A stretch of 64,000 nucleotides of DNA from Woeseiaceae bacterium (GTDB lineage Bacteria; Pseudomonadota; Gammaproteobacteria; Steroidobacterales; Woeseiaceae), in NCBI GenBank assembly GCA_028279985.1, contig JANQMR010000016.1, positions 186,001-250,000 on the forward strand. Reading direction: 5' to 3'. Position numbers and translations under genes: made by a program. Below, piece by piece: positions 17,311-25,207 of the stretch (position 1 is its first letter; every line of letters begins with the position of its first letter). The notes under the pieces are model-generated. The model ran no database searches, had not been told where the DNA came from, and saw only the letters and a list, made by a program, of their open reading frames with translations.

Positions 17311-20300
17311 ATGTCATGTGAACTAAACGAGGCGCTTGCCGCGGCAGGACAGCCATTCAGAAGTGCTGTATCTCTGGCACTCGGCATTGGCCTTATGGTC
17401 AACGGCTCCGCGGCACTTGCCGACGAGTACGACTTCGACGTCGACGCACAGCGCACCGATGGCAGCTTGATTGAGATCGCCAAGACTGGCGACGTACAGG
17501 TCTTATTTGCCCCAGACCCAGTTGAGAAAAACCATTCACCTGAAGTGCGTGGCACTCAGAGCGTGGATTCGGCACTGGAAACCTCACTCTCCCAGTCGAA
17601 TCTGTCCTACGAGTTCAAATCGGACGACTTCGTTGTGGTCACGGAGAGTGCACAGGGCGAGAAAGTCATGCATACCGCCAAAACCTCGTCCGTTTCTCCT
17701 GTCTTGCTTGCTCAACTGCAAGACGACCGTTCTCGCAATGACGTCGCCAGTACGCTGGAATCATCTGATGACGAGTCGACAGTAGCTACCGAACTGGATG
17801 TAATAACCGTCACAGGCACCCGAATGTCGGGCGCTAATGCGGCGGGTGCGCACGTCGTTTCTGTCGACCAAGCCGATTTTGAACTCCGAGGGTTTTCAAG
17901 TATATCTGACGTACTGCGCGCGATTCCGCAGAACCACGGAAGTGGGCTGAGTTCGTTCTTCGAAACCGGTGGCGGTGGATTGAACACCACCGCACTGGGT
18001 CTAGGTGCTCGAGATGCCACAAATATTGCGAATCTGCGCGGCCTTGGAGCAAATCGTACACTGGTTCTCGTCAACGGACGTCGGGTCGCTGACTCCCAAG
18101 CCGTTTTCGATCCTGCCACCGACCTCAACAGCATCCCGTTCAATTCAATCGAGCGGATCGAGATCATGCTTGACGGCGGTAGCGCGGTATACGGCGCTGA
18201 TGCGCAGGGCGGTGTAATCAATATTATCACTCGTACAGACTACAGCGGTTTTGACGTTGGGGTGCGTTATCAGGACGAATCAACAGGCGGTAAGGACACT
18301 CGAGTTCAAGCGAATTTCGGGCACGGCTGGGACAGCGGCTCATTTATGGTGGGCGTGGCCTACAACGAGGTTGACCCGGTGGTGGCAGCGGAGACTCTTT
18401 ACGGTGGTGCGCAAGATTTGACCGCTTTCGGCGGACCGGACAATCGTTCGATTTTTGGCAGCCGGATGCCATCTTTTGCTCCATTAGGCGGCGGGTTTTT
18501 TGATCCGCGTTTTGTGTTGCCGCTCGGAGACGCCGGCAGCGGACCGATCGAAGCGGACGACCTGGAAGGTACTACTGGGCGATTACAGTCGCTGCCGCCA
18601 TCGTTCTTCTTTCCTGATGATCCCGTCGTGATCGCCAACAAGTTTGAAAATGGCAACCTGTACTGGGGATCGTTCAGAGAAAACGACAGTGCGTTTTTAG
18701 CCATTCGTCAGAGTCTCGGTGAGCGAGTGCAGACACGCCTCGATATTCGATATACGAAGAGTGATACCAGATACATTCAGCAGATTCCGAGCGCATCTTT
18801 CATCGTGCCGACCAGCAATGCATTCAACAACACTGGGCAGCCTTTGGAAGTCGAATATAGCTTCGTAAGCGAAATTGCCAACGGATTGATTTTGAGAGAT
18901 CAGCAACTATCTGAATCAGAGTCGTTGACTTTTGATCTCAGCGGGGAAGTCAGTCTGACAGACGACTGGTTGCTCAAGGTGGCGGTGACCCAGAGTGATT
19001 CAGAATCCTCGAGCGCCAAAATCGGAACCTTCGAATTCTCTGCACCACCACCCGCAGAGTTTCTTGCAGCGGTAGCGAATTCCAATCCAGCTACGGCATT
19101 CAATCCCTTCGGTGACGGCTCGGGTAGTACCTTGGACCTGACAGGCCTCGCGCGAGCTATAGAGGGCGTGCGTCCCAGCAAAGGAAAGTCCAGAACATAC
19201 GAGTTAAGTGTTGAAGGAGCATTGTTTGAACTCCCCGGCGGCGATGTTAGGACATTGTTCGGTGCAGAGGTGCGCAGTAACGAACGCGAACCGGCAACCT
19301 CGTTCTCCGAGTCTTTCGGCGATTTCGTGTTTGACGGCGGAAAGCAGGATACCGTGGCATACTTCGCAGAACTGGCAATTCCCGTGATTGGTGAGGGCAA
19401 CGCACTGTCTTGGTTGCAGTCACTCGACATATCGCTGCAGGCTCGTGAGGACGACTATGATTACGTTCCAGATGTGACTGTTTTGGCAAGTCCGCTGGAT
19501 GTTCTGGATCCCAACTTCGACCCGTTCAATCCGAATCTGAATTCCACCAAATACGATTTCAACAGCGGTCTGGTGCCGAGGTTCGGTGTCAGTATGCGGT
19601 TGTGGAATGATGTAACGCTCCGATACAGCTATTCTGAAGCGTTCAGGGCACCGGCACTGGGTGATGCATTCCTTAACTTATTTGTGTCGGCACCAAGTCC
19701 TTTCTTTCCGTTTGTGGATCCGCTCAGTCCTGCGAACCCACCGACATTTCCGTTCACCATTACCCAGTCCAACTTGTCGCTTGGGCCGGAAACCGGTGAA
19801 ACAAGAACAGTTGGCTTGGACTGGACGCCATCCTTTATCGAGGGTTTGAGAGTGTCTGCGACTTACTCGGATATTCGGACGGAAGACGTGATTTCCAGTA
19901 CAAATCAATTCTTGGCTGGTGATCTGGATGCTGTGGGCGCGCTCGTTGCGGCAAATGGCCCAGAGTTCATTGATCAGTTCATAGTCCGGGATGCCACTGG
20001 GTTGCCGGTTGCGACGATCACAACCCAGACAAATTTCGGAAATCTGAGGCAACGGGCAGTCGACTTCAATATTGAATACATGTTCAATGCAGCATCTGCC
20101 GATTTCGTCGTCGGTGTAGACGGCACGAGAAATCTGGAAAACGATCAACGTTTCCCATTTTTTAATAACCCAATCATTTCTGGCACGCTGCCGGATCGCG
20201 TAGGCACGGAAGTCGGGCCGGATGACTGGCTTGGCAAGATATTCGTAAGTATGAGTAGGGGCGATCTAGACTTGAGTGTTTTCTACAACTATTCAAGCTC

Positions 20301-20583
20301 TTACATCAATAGTGTCTCAAATGTTCCCGGTGCTAGTGATCCGGCGACCGATCTTGAAAAGGTGAGTAGCTATGCAACGTGGGATATTACCGGTTCTTAT
20401 CGGTTCTCGGATTGGGGGTTGAAGCTCAACGCCGGAATTAGAAACGTCACTGATGCTGATGCACCGTTTTACAACTTTTCGACACCATTCGGTGGTTCGG
20501 GTCAGACCGGCATTGATGCGCAACGCGTCGACCTGCGCGGCCGTATGATCTTCCTCGAACTAATAAAGTCGTTTGAGTTCTAA
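17311..20583 (+). CDS. TonB-dependent transducer with STN signalling domain
   Basis: 1090 residues, start preceded by GGGAGG. After a signal peptide (ending about SAALA) comes an STN domain (about 45-115, LIEIAKTGDVQVLFAPDPV to YEFKSDDFVVV), then a linker, the TonB box and plug (about 160-300, LDVITVTGTR, LRGLGANRTLVLVNGRR, DGGSAVYGADAQGG) and a 22-strand barrel ending in the aromatic FLELIKSFEF. The STN domain would touch the FecR protein encoded upstream. Substrate is unknown: iron complexes are the usual case, but FecIR-linked receptors for peptides or glycans are also known. It is probably on the same transcript as sigma and FecR or from a sigma-dependent promoter in the 115-base gap. Confidence 0.92.
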   Translation: MSCELNEALAAAGQPFRSAVSLALGIGLMVNGSAALADEYDFDVDAQRTDGSLIEIAKTGDVQVLFAPDPVEKNHSPEVRGTQSVDSALETSLSQSNLSYEFKSDDFVVVTESAQGEKVMHTAKTSSVSPVLLAQLQDDRSRNDVASTLESSDDESTVATELDVITVTGTRMSGANAAGAHVVSVDQADFELRGFSSISDVLRAIPQNHGSGLSSFFETGGGGLNTTALGLGARDATNIANLRGLGANRTLVLVNGRRVADSQAVFDPATDLNSIPFNSIERIEIMLDGGSAVYGADAQGGVINIITRTDYSGFDVGVRYQDESTGGKDTRVQANFGHGWDSGSFMVGVAYNEVDPVVAAETLYGGAQDLTAFGGPDNRSIFGSRMPSFAPLGGGFFDPRFVLPLGDAGSGPIEADDLEGTTGRLQSLPPSFFFPDDPVVIANKFENGNLYWGSFRENDSAFLAIRQSLGERVQTRLDIRYTKSDTRYIQQIPSASFIVPTSNAFNNTGQPLEVEYSFVSEIANGLILRDQQLSESESLTFDLSGEVSLTDDWLLKVAVTQSDSESSSAKIGTFEFSAPPPAEFLAAVANSNPATAFNPFGDGSGSTLDLTGLARAIEGVRPSKGKSRTYELSVEGALFELPGGDVRTLFGAEVRSNEREPATSFSESFGDFVFDGGKQDTVAYFAELAIPVIGEGNALSWLQSLDISLQAREDDYDYVPDVTVLASPLDVLDPNFDPFNPNLNSTKYDFNSGLVPRFGVSMRLWNDVTLRYSYSEAFRAPALGDAFLNLFVSAPSPFFPFVDPLSPANPPTFPFTITQSNLSLGPETGETRTVGLDWTPSFIEGLRVSATYSDIRTEDVISSTNQFLAGDLDAVGALVAANGPEFIDQFIVRDATGLPVATITTQTNFGNLRQRAVDFNIEYMFNAASADFVVGVDGTRNLENDQRFPFFNNPIISGTLPDRVGTEVGPDDWLGKIFVSMSRGDLDLSVFYNYSSSYINSVSNVPGASDPATDLEKVSSYATWDITGSYRFSDWGLKLNAGIRNVTDADAPFYNFSTPFGGSGQTGIDAQRVDLRGRMIFLELIKSFEF

Positions 20584-20685
20584 AGTACGGAAATTATTCG
20601 TATCTCTGGAGCGATGTTGAAGTGACGGTTTTTCGAGCCATGGGGTGGTTTCTTTATTATGACGAGCCCGTCAACAGGGCGCTTG

Positions 20686-22110
20686 TCACGCAAAGCCGAT
20701 CTGCACCGCGATCACAAGCGCGACGGCTGCCGCCGCGAGCAGTTTGAGAATCAGCGGGAACATGAAGCGGAACCAGCGCGTGTACGGGATACCGGCGAGG
20801 CCGATGATGCCCATGAGAACCGGATTGGTCGGCACGATCATGTTCATGAAGCCGTCGCCGTACAGGAAGGCGAGGACCGAAACCTGTCGTTCGATACCGA
20901 CCAGATCGCCGATCGGCGCCATCAGCGGCATCGTCAGATAAGCCTGTCCGCTGCCCGACGACACGAAGATGTTCATGACGCTCTGGATGCCGAGCATGCC
21001 GACCGCCGAGATTTCGGCCGGCAGCCCGATCAGCGGGCTGGCCATGAAGTCGACGATCGTGTGCAGCACCAGGCCGTCTTCTAGCAGGAGCGAAATCGCG
21101 CGCGCGAAACCGATCAGCAGCGCGGTACCGGCAAGCTCTGCCGCGCCGTTGCTGAACACGATCGCGACGCGATTCAACTTGAGGCGGGCGACGAAGCCGA
21201 CCACTATCGTCAACGCCACGAACAGCGCGCTCAGCTCCGTCAGGTACCAGCCGCGCTGCGTGATGCCCCACACGAGCAGCAGCAGGGCCGCGAGCGTCGT
21301 CAAGAGCACCGTCAGCCGCATACCGCTCATCGGCGGCGGCTCGACGTGCTCGGGCGGCTGTGCCTCTTCGATGTCGGCGACGAGGCTTTTCGAAGGATCC
21401 GCCTGCACGCGTTTCGCATAGCTCCAGACGTGATGGACACCGATCAGTACGAAGGGCAAGTACCAGGCCAGCCGATAGCCCCAACCGGAAATCGGCTGCA
21501 GCTCGGCCAGGTTCTGGGCGATGACGAGCGTGAACGGATTGGTCAGCGCCGCGCCGTAGCCGATACCGTAGCCCACGACGATGATGCCGATGGCGGCCAC
21601 CGCGTCGAGCCGCATCGCCACGCAAAGCGTGATCAGTATGCCCGCCAGCGGTATGTACTCGACGGCCATCCCGATCGTCGCCGAACCGAACGCGAACATG
21701 AACACGCCGGCGAGTATCAGGAGGCTCGGCGCCGAGCCGAAGCGGACGATCACGCGCCCGAGCAGCGCGTCGATTGCACCGGTCTCGCGGATCACCGCCA
21801 GTGCGCCGCCGATGAGCAGCACGAAGAAGATGATGTCCTGTGCCTGACCGAGGGCGCGCGGGATCGCCGTGAACAGCGCCAGCGGCGACATCTTCGGATA
21901 GTCGTCGACGACGGCATAGGTCCCGGCGACGACGACTTCGCGACCGGCGTCGTTGACCTCGGTTTCGAAGCTGCCGGCCGGCAGCACCCAGGTCATCGCC
22001 AGCGCCAGAATCATCAGCCCGAACATCAGTACCAGCGTGTGCGGCATGCGAAAACGGGGCCTCGTGCCGGCCGGGTCGATGGTTGCGAATGATGCGGTTT
22101 GCTCGGTCAT
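20686..22110 (-). CDS. YfcC/DcuC-family inner-membrane carrier
   Basis: 474 residues, almost wholly hydrophobic with 12-13 membrane helices. It begins with a short cytoplasmic tail and TM1 (LVLMFGLMILALAMTWVLPAG) followed by the periplasmic loop ETEVNDAGREV. Later loops VPTNPVLMGIIGL and SSGSGQAYLTMPLMAPIGD resemble the substrate-binding hairpins of the ion-transporter superfamily. It belongs to the YfcC group of the DcuC family, for which C4-dicarboxylates, basic amino acids or short-chain acids have been proposed. It points toward the signalling TBDR and away from the catabolic genes. Its promoter is probably the AT-rich stretch around 22120-22200. Confidence 0.8.
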   Translation of the reverse strand: MTEQTASFATIDPAGTRPRFRMPHTLVLMFGLMILALAMTWVLPAGSFETEVNDAGREVVVAGTYAVVDDYPKMSPLALFTAIPRALGQAQDIIFFVLLIGGALAVIRETGAIDALLGRVIVRFGSAPSLLILAGVFMFAFGSATIGMAVEYIPLAGILITLCVAMRLDAVAAIGIIVVGYGIGYGAALTNPFTLVIAQNLAELQPISGWGYRLAWYLPFVLIGVHHVWSYAKRVQADPSKSLVADIEEAQPPEHVEPPPMSGMRLTVLLTTLAALLLLVWGITQRGWYLTELSALFVALTIVVGFVARLKLNRVAIVFSNGAAELAGTALLIGFARAISLLLEDGLVLHTIVDFMASPLIGLPAEISAVGMLGIQSVMNIFVSSGSGQAYLTMPLMAPIGDLVGIERQVSVLAFLYGDGFMNMIVPTNPVLMGIIGLAGIPYTRWFRFMFPLILKLLAAAAVALVIAVQIGFA

Positions 22111-22252
22111 ATCGGGTCGCCTGTTGTTCGTTTATTGTTGTCGTAGAGATTCGATTAAGTTAACAAAATTTAAAGGATTATCGGGCTTTAGGAGTCCAAT
22201 GTGTAGCGTACACTGGAGCGTCTAGTTCACTTTCCATCACCTTGAATCGATG

Positions 22253-22292
22253 CATGATATTCACTACATTCTGACAGGTCACGAATATCATG
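22253..22292. promoter_or_regulatory. 10-bp perfect inverted repeat, possible operator
   Basis: CATGATATTC (22253-22262) and its exact reverse complement GAATATCATG (22283-22292) are separated by 20 bases. It ends 20 bases before the small frame at 22313 and 143 bases from the start of the divergent carrier gene. It could be an operator or an RNA hairpin at the 5' end of a transcript. Confidence 0.4.
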
Positions 22293-22312
22293 GCCGAAAA
22301 AGGGGAAGCGGC

Positions 22313-22560
22313 ATGTCGGACGGCCTGTCCCACATCGACCTGACGCCGGAGGATATCGAAAAGCTGCCGGCCGGCTTGCGACGGAAAATCGAAGCTGACC
22401 TCGATGTCGACAATGCCGAGCTGCGTACCGAGTACCTTCGAACGACACCGCTTCTGACTGTAATGGATGGCTCGATGGTGCCGAGCCGCAAGAGCGTTTG
22501 TCCAAGCCGGACGATGCGATCGACGCGGCCCGCAAGCTGGCCGAGCCCGCGATAGGCTAG
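22313..22560 (+). pseudogene. Small unknown gene, probably frameshifted
   Basis: ATG at 22313 follows AAGGGGAAG. It encodes a plausible acidic helical start (MSDGLSHIDLTPEDIEKLPA, RRKIEADLDVDNAEL). After about residue 50 the natural-looking sequence jumps to another frame (DGAEPQERLSKPDDAIDAAR, then KLAEPAIG and a stop at 22558). The first frame instead becomes Ser/Arg-rich and ends at 22555. This suggests a frameshift between about 22455 and 22480, by mutation, sequencing error or programmed slippage. The family is not recognised. Confidence 0.35.
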
Positions 22561-22624
22561 TGTCCTGTCAGATTTATTCGTTGAACAATTCGCTGCGTCT
22601 TTTCGCGTCTGGCAGCAGCAAACC

Positions 22625-23584
22625 TCATGTTCGATTAGGCCACTGTATCAAGTCGACGTCCACGTTGCCGCCGGTCAGGATCATGCCAATACGCTTACCC
22701 CGGAATCTTGCGGGGTACTCGAGCATGGCCGCGTAGCCGACTGCGCCGGAGGGCTCTATGACTAGCTTGAGCCGGTCCCAGAGAGTCCGCATGGCCTCCA
22801 ATATGCTTGCCTCGCCGACGGTGATAATGTCATCGACGTGACGCTGAATCACTCGGAATGGCCTTTCGCCTAGCACAGTACGCAGGCCTTCGGCTACCGT
22901 GTCTGACTTCGATTCCGTGACTCTCCGCCCCGACTTGAACGATCGGTATGCGGTGTCGACGGCTGATGGTTCGACGCCAAACACCTCTGCACCCCGTGAC
23001 ATCCGGCTTGAAACGACTGCAGTGCCGCTGAGAAGGCCGCCGCCGCCCACCGGGCAGAGTATAGTATCCAGTCCCGGGATGTCTTCGATCAGCTCGAGTG
23101 CCGCCGTTCCTTGACCCGCCATCACTCGCAAGTCATCGTAACCATGTATCAGCGTGGCCCCTGTCTCCCCGGCGATCGCCGCCGCGGCCTTTTCACGCGA
23201 AGCCAGCGTCGGGTCGCACCAGATGATACGGCCACCGAAGCTGCGGACTGCTTCTTGCTTGATCTTTGAAATATTACTCGGCATCACTACATAGGCGGGG
23301 ATTCCGCGCAGTCGGGCCGCACGCGCGAGCGCCGCGCCGTGGTTGCCGGAGGAGTGGGTGCACACCCCAGCGTCGGCGACCGCCCCCGATAAAGCAAACA
23401 CGGCATTGGTGGCTCCTCGTGCCTTGAACGCACCGGTCTTCTGCAAGTTCTCGCACTTGAAGTACACAGATGCAGCTACATCGGCGTTGATTTCATCATT
23501 TACGAGTACGGGCGTCCTCGACACCATGCCGGCGATCCGCTCGCGGGCTTCGCGCACCAAGCCGATCCCGAATTCTTCGCTCAT
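22625..23584 (-). CDS. PLP-dependent threonine/serine dehydratase-like enzyme
   Basis: 319 residues, fold type II PLP enzyme. The cofactor lysine is in TGAFKARGA (about residue 52), the substrate loop is SSGNHGAALA and the phosphate-binding glycine loop is PVGGGGLLSG. There is no C-terminal ACT regulatory domain, so it is the short catabolic or serine racemase/3-hydroxyaspartate dehydratase type. Product would be a 2-oxo acid and ammonia. ATG 23584 is used; GTG 23599 would add five residues. Neither has a strong ribosome site. It stands alone on its strand next to a PhyH gene and near enzymes that make or use aspartate-like compounds, so a beta-substituted aspartate is a possible substrate (inference). 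Confidence 0.85.
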   Translation of the reverse strand: MSEEFGIGLVREARERIAGMVSRTPVLVNDEINADVAASVYFKCENLQKTGAFKARGATNAVFALSGAVADAGVCTHSSGNHGAALARAARLRGIPAYVVMPSNISKIKQEAVRSFGGRIIWCDPTLASREKAAAAIAGETGATLIHGYDDLRVMAGQGTAALELIEDIPGLDTILCPVGGGGLLSGTAVVSSRMSRGAEVFGVEPSAVDTAYRSFKSGRRVTESKSDTVAEGLRTVLGERPFRVIQRHVDDIITVGEASILEAMRTLWDRLKLVIEPSGAVGYAAMLEYPARFRGKRIGMILTGGNVDVDLIQWPNRT

Positions 23585-23907
23585 CTTCAGATTACCCACA
23601 GTTCGCTATGTCCGGCACGAGAAATGTAGCAGAGATCGGGCTTTGGCCAATGTATAAAACCATGGCTCGGACCGCTTTACGAGAACTCGGCGGCGCGGCG
23701 GTGTCGAGTTGCTTCTTTCGCGCTCCGGGCGACGGCCCGGGAGCGGGCCCGATCCACGGCAGACCTCCGGCAAGCAGACAAACCTATCGCTGATGAACGG
23801 ACACGGGAGCCCGCTCCTGCGGACCGTTCGATGCTAGCATGTCGGGGAGTCCAGGGAATGGACCCGCTCGACCAACTAAGCCCTTGGGATACTCCGTGTA
23901 CTGAATC
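23585..23907. other. Intergenic stretch with no recognised gene
   Basis: 323 bases between the dehydratase start and the PhyH stop, both on the minus strand. It must hold the dehydratase promoter. A GC-rich self-complementary patch (CTCCGGGCGACGGCCCGGGAG near 23726-23746) can fold into a hairpin. I see no supported frame. Confidence 0.5.
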
Positions 23908-24831
23908 TCATGGACGGCGCCACACCACGGGTAAGACGTCATCCTGCGAAGGGCGGTCGCCGGGCCGCATCGCGTGTCGGGGTATGCCGGGAATGTTGAT
24001 GCACTCCGGACGCGGATCCCACGTCACATCGTCGCCGAACCAGCGCGTGCTGAATGCAATGCGCGGCTGTGTCGGATGAAGGTTGGGGCCGCCGCCGTGG
24101 TAGGTGCGGGGATGAATGATCAGTGCGTCGCCGGGCTCCATATCGAATGCAAGGAACCGCACCGACGGATCGTTACGCCGGGTCTCGAAGTCGATGTACT
24201 CCAGGCGATCGTCCGGGCGGCCGAGGATCTTTGCATTGTACGTGTTCGGCCACGGCAATCGTTTGTCGTGGTGGCTTCCCGCCACGAACTCGAGGCTGCT
24301 CAGCTTGCGATCCACCGGCAGCAGGGGCATCCACATCGTGGGAACCTGTTCGCCTTCAGTAGGCCATGCCGACTGATCCGCGTGCCAGTAGGTACTCGTC
24401 TCGACACCCGGCTCTTTCATGAAAATGGCATCCAAGAAAAATCGAACTTCGTTGGCGCCGATCACCCGACCGATCAATGCGCCGGCCGGTGAGTGAAGCA
24501 CGAACTCGCGGAACTCAGGCGACCACAAGCGCATATACTTGCAGCGTATGAAGCCCAGGGCCTGCTCCGTGTACATTTTGCGCTGACTTTCCTCCTTGTT
24601 GCGGATCGTCCTTATCTCGCGGGCGAGGTCGGGGTCGGCTTCCAGATACTCTGGAGGAAAACGGTAGGTGCTCGCCGGGTTCTCGAGAATTTCACGGCGC
24701 ATGCGGTCCCAGGCATCCAGTAGGAGGTCAATCCAGTCTCCGTCGAAGGCCTGCTTGATTAGCACGACGCCGTCACTCCGATATGTAGAGATCTGTTCAT
24801 CCGTGATCGGGGTCGAGAGTGTGCGATTCAT
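23908..24831 (-). CDS. Phytanoyl-CoA dioxygenase (PhyH) family Fe(II)/2-oxoglutarate oxygenase
   Basis: 307 residues from ATG 24831 (MNRTLSTPIT). The iron-binding HxD is in YWHADQSAWP and the distal histidine in HPRTYHGGGP, followed by RIAFSTRWFGDD with the arginine that binds 2-oxoglutarate. LIIHPRTYHGG and GDALI are typical of the family. Family knowledge: these enzymes hydroxylate or demethylate small molecules. The substrate cannot be read from sequence. It is divergent from a TBDR gene, with tandem repeats in between, which suggests that uptake and oxidation of one compound are linked. Confidence 0.85.
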   Translation of the reverse strand: MNRTLSTPITDEQISTYRSDGVVLIKQAFDGDWIDLLLDAWDRMRREILENPASTYRFPPEYLEADPDLAREIRTIRNKEESQRKMYTEQALGFIRCKYMRLWSPEFREFVLHSPAGALIGRVIGANEVRFFLDAIFMKEPGVETSTYWHADQSAWPTEGEQVPTMWMPLLPVDRKLSSLEFVAGSHHDKRLPWPNTYNAKILGRPDDRLEYIDFETRRNDPSVRFLAFDMEPGDALIIHPRTYHGGGPNLHPTQPRIAFSTRWFGDDVTWDPRPECINIPGIPRHAMRPGDRPSQDDVLPVVWRRP

Positions 24832-25207
24832 CGAGTTTCCTACCGCGTAGTGACGTCTGGGCGCCGTAACAGGCATTGAGTCTAGCTACGGGTGAGTCTA
24901 GCTACAGGTAGTTCGATGTTGTTTCGTTAGAAGTAACGGCCAATAGAATTAAGTTATTGCCGGCGTGGGTGTTACCTTAAAGGGAAATACGCCGTGGGCT
25001 GATCTGGGTTTGGAAGCCCGAGTTGCTCCATTGGGCACCGAGGTAGGCGCTCGCTGCCCGACGACTTCAGCGACGTGTTCAGGTTTATAACTGAATACTG
25101 GAATGTCTTTCGCCCATTGAATAAAGACGCGAACGGGTTTAGGTCAAGCTCCGAAGCGAATGCGTATCGAACAACAGGCGAAAAAACTGCTCGGGGGGAG
25201 CCAAATC
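24832..25207. other. Divergent promoter region of PhyH and TBDR genes
   Basis: 376 bases without a supported gene. It contains the two 16-bp tandem repeats at 24877-24908 and an AT-richer stretch (24945-24990, with TTAAGTTATT and TTACCTTAAAGGG). Both promoters must lie here. The TBDR ribosome site GGGGGGAG is at 25193-25200. Confidence 0.6.
24877..24908. repeat. Two 16-bp direct repeats
   Basis: TGAGTCTAGCTAC is at 24877-24889 and again at 24893-24905, each followed by GGG or AGG, so the unit is 16 bp in tandem. They lie 46 bases upstream of the PhyH start codon in a divergent promoter region and may be regulator sites on nearly the same face of the helix or a local duplication. Confidence 0.6.

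Noticed and set aside
20657-21625. Minus-strand frame of 322 residues inside the carrier gene
   Set aside because: It is extremely Arg-rich and shifted against the YfcC-type carrier gene, which has clear membrane helices. It is a GC-rich shadow.
22558-22624. GTGTCCTGTCA as an insertion sequence end
   Set aside because: No matching inverted copy or transposase remnant was found nearby.
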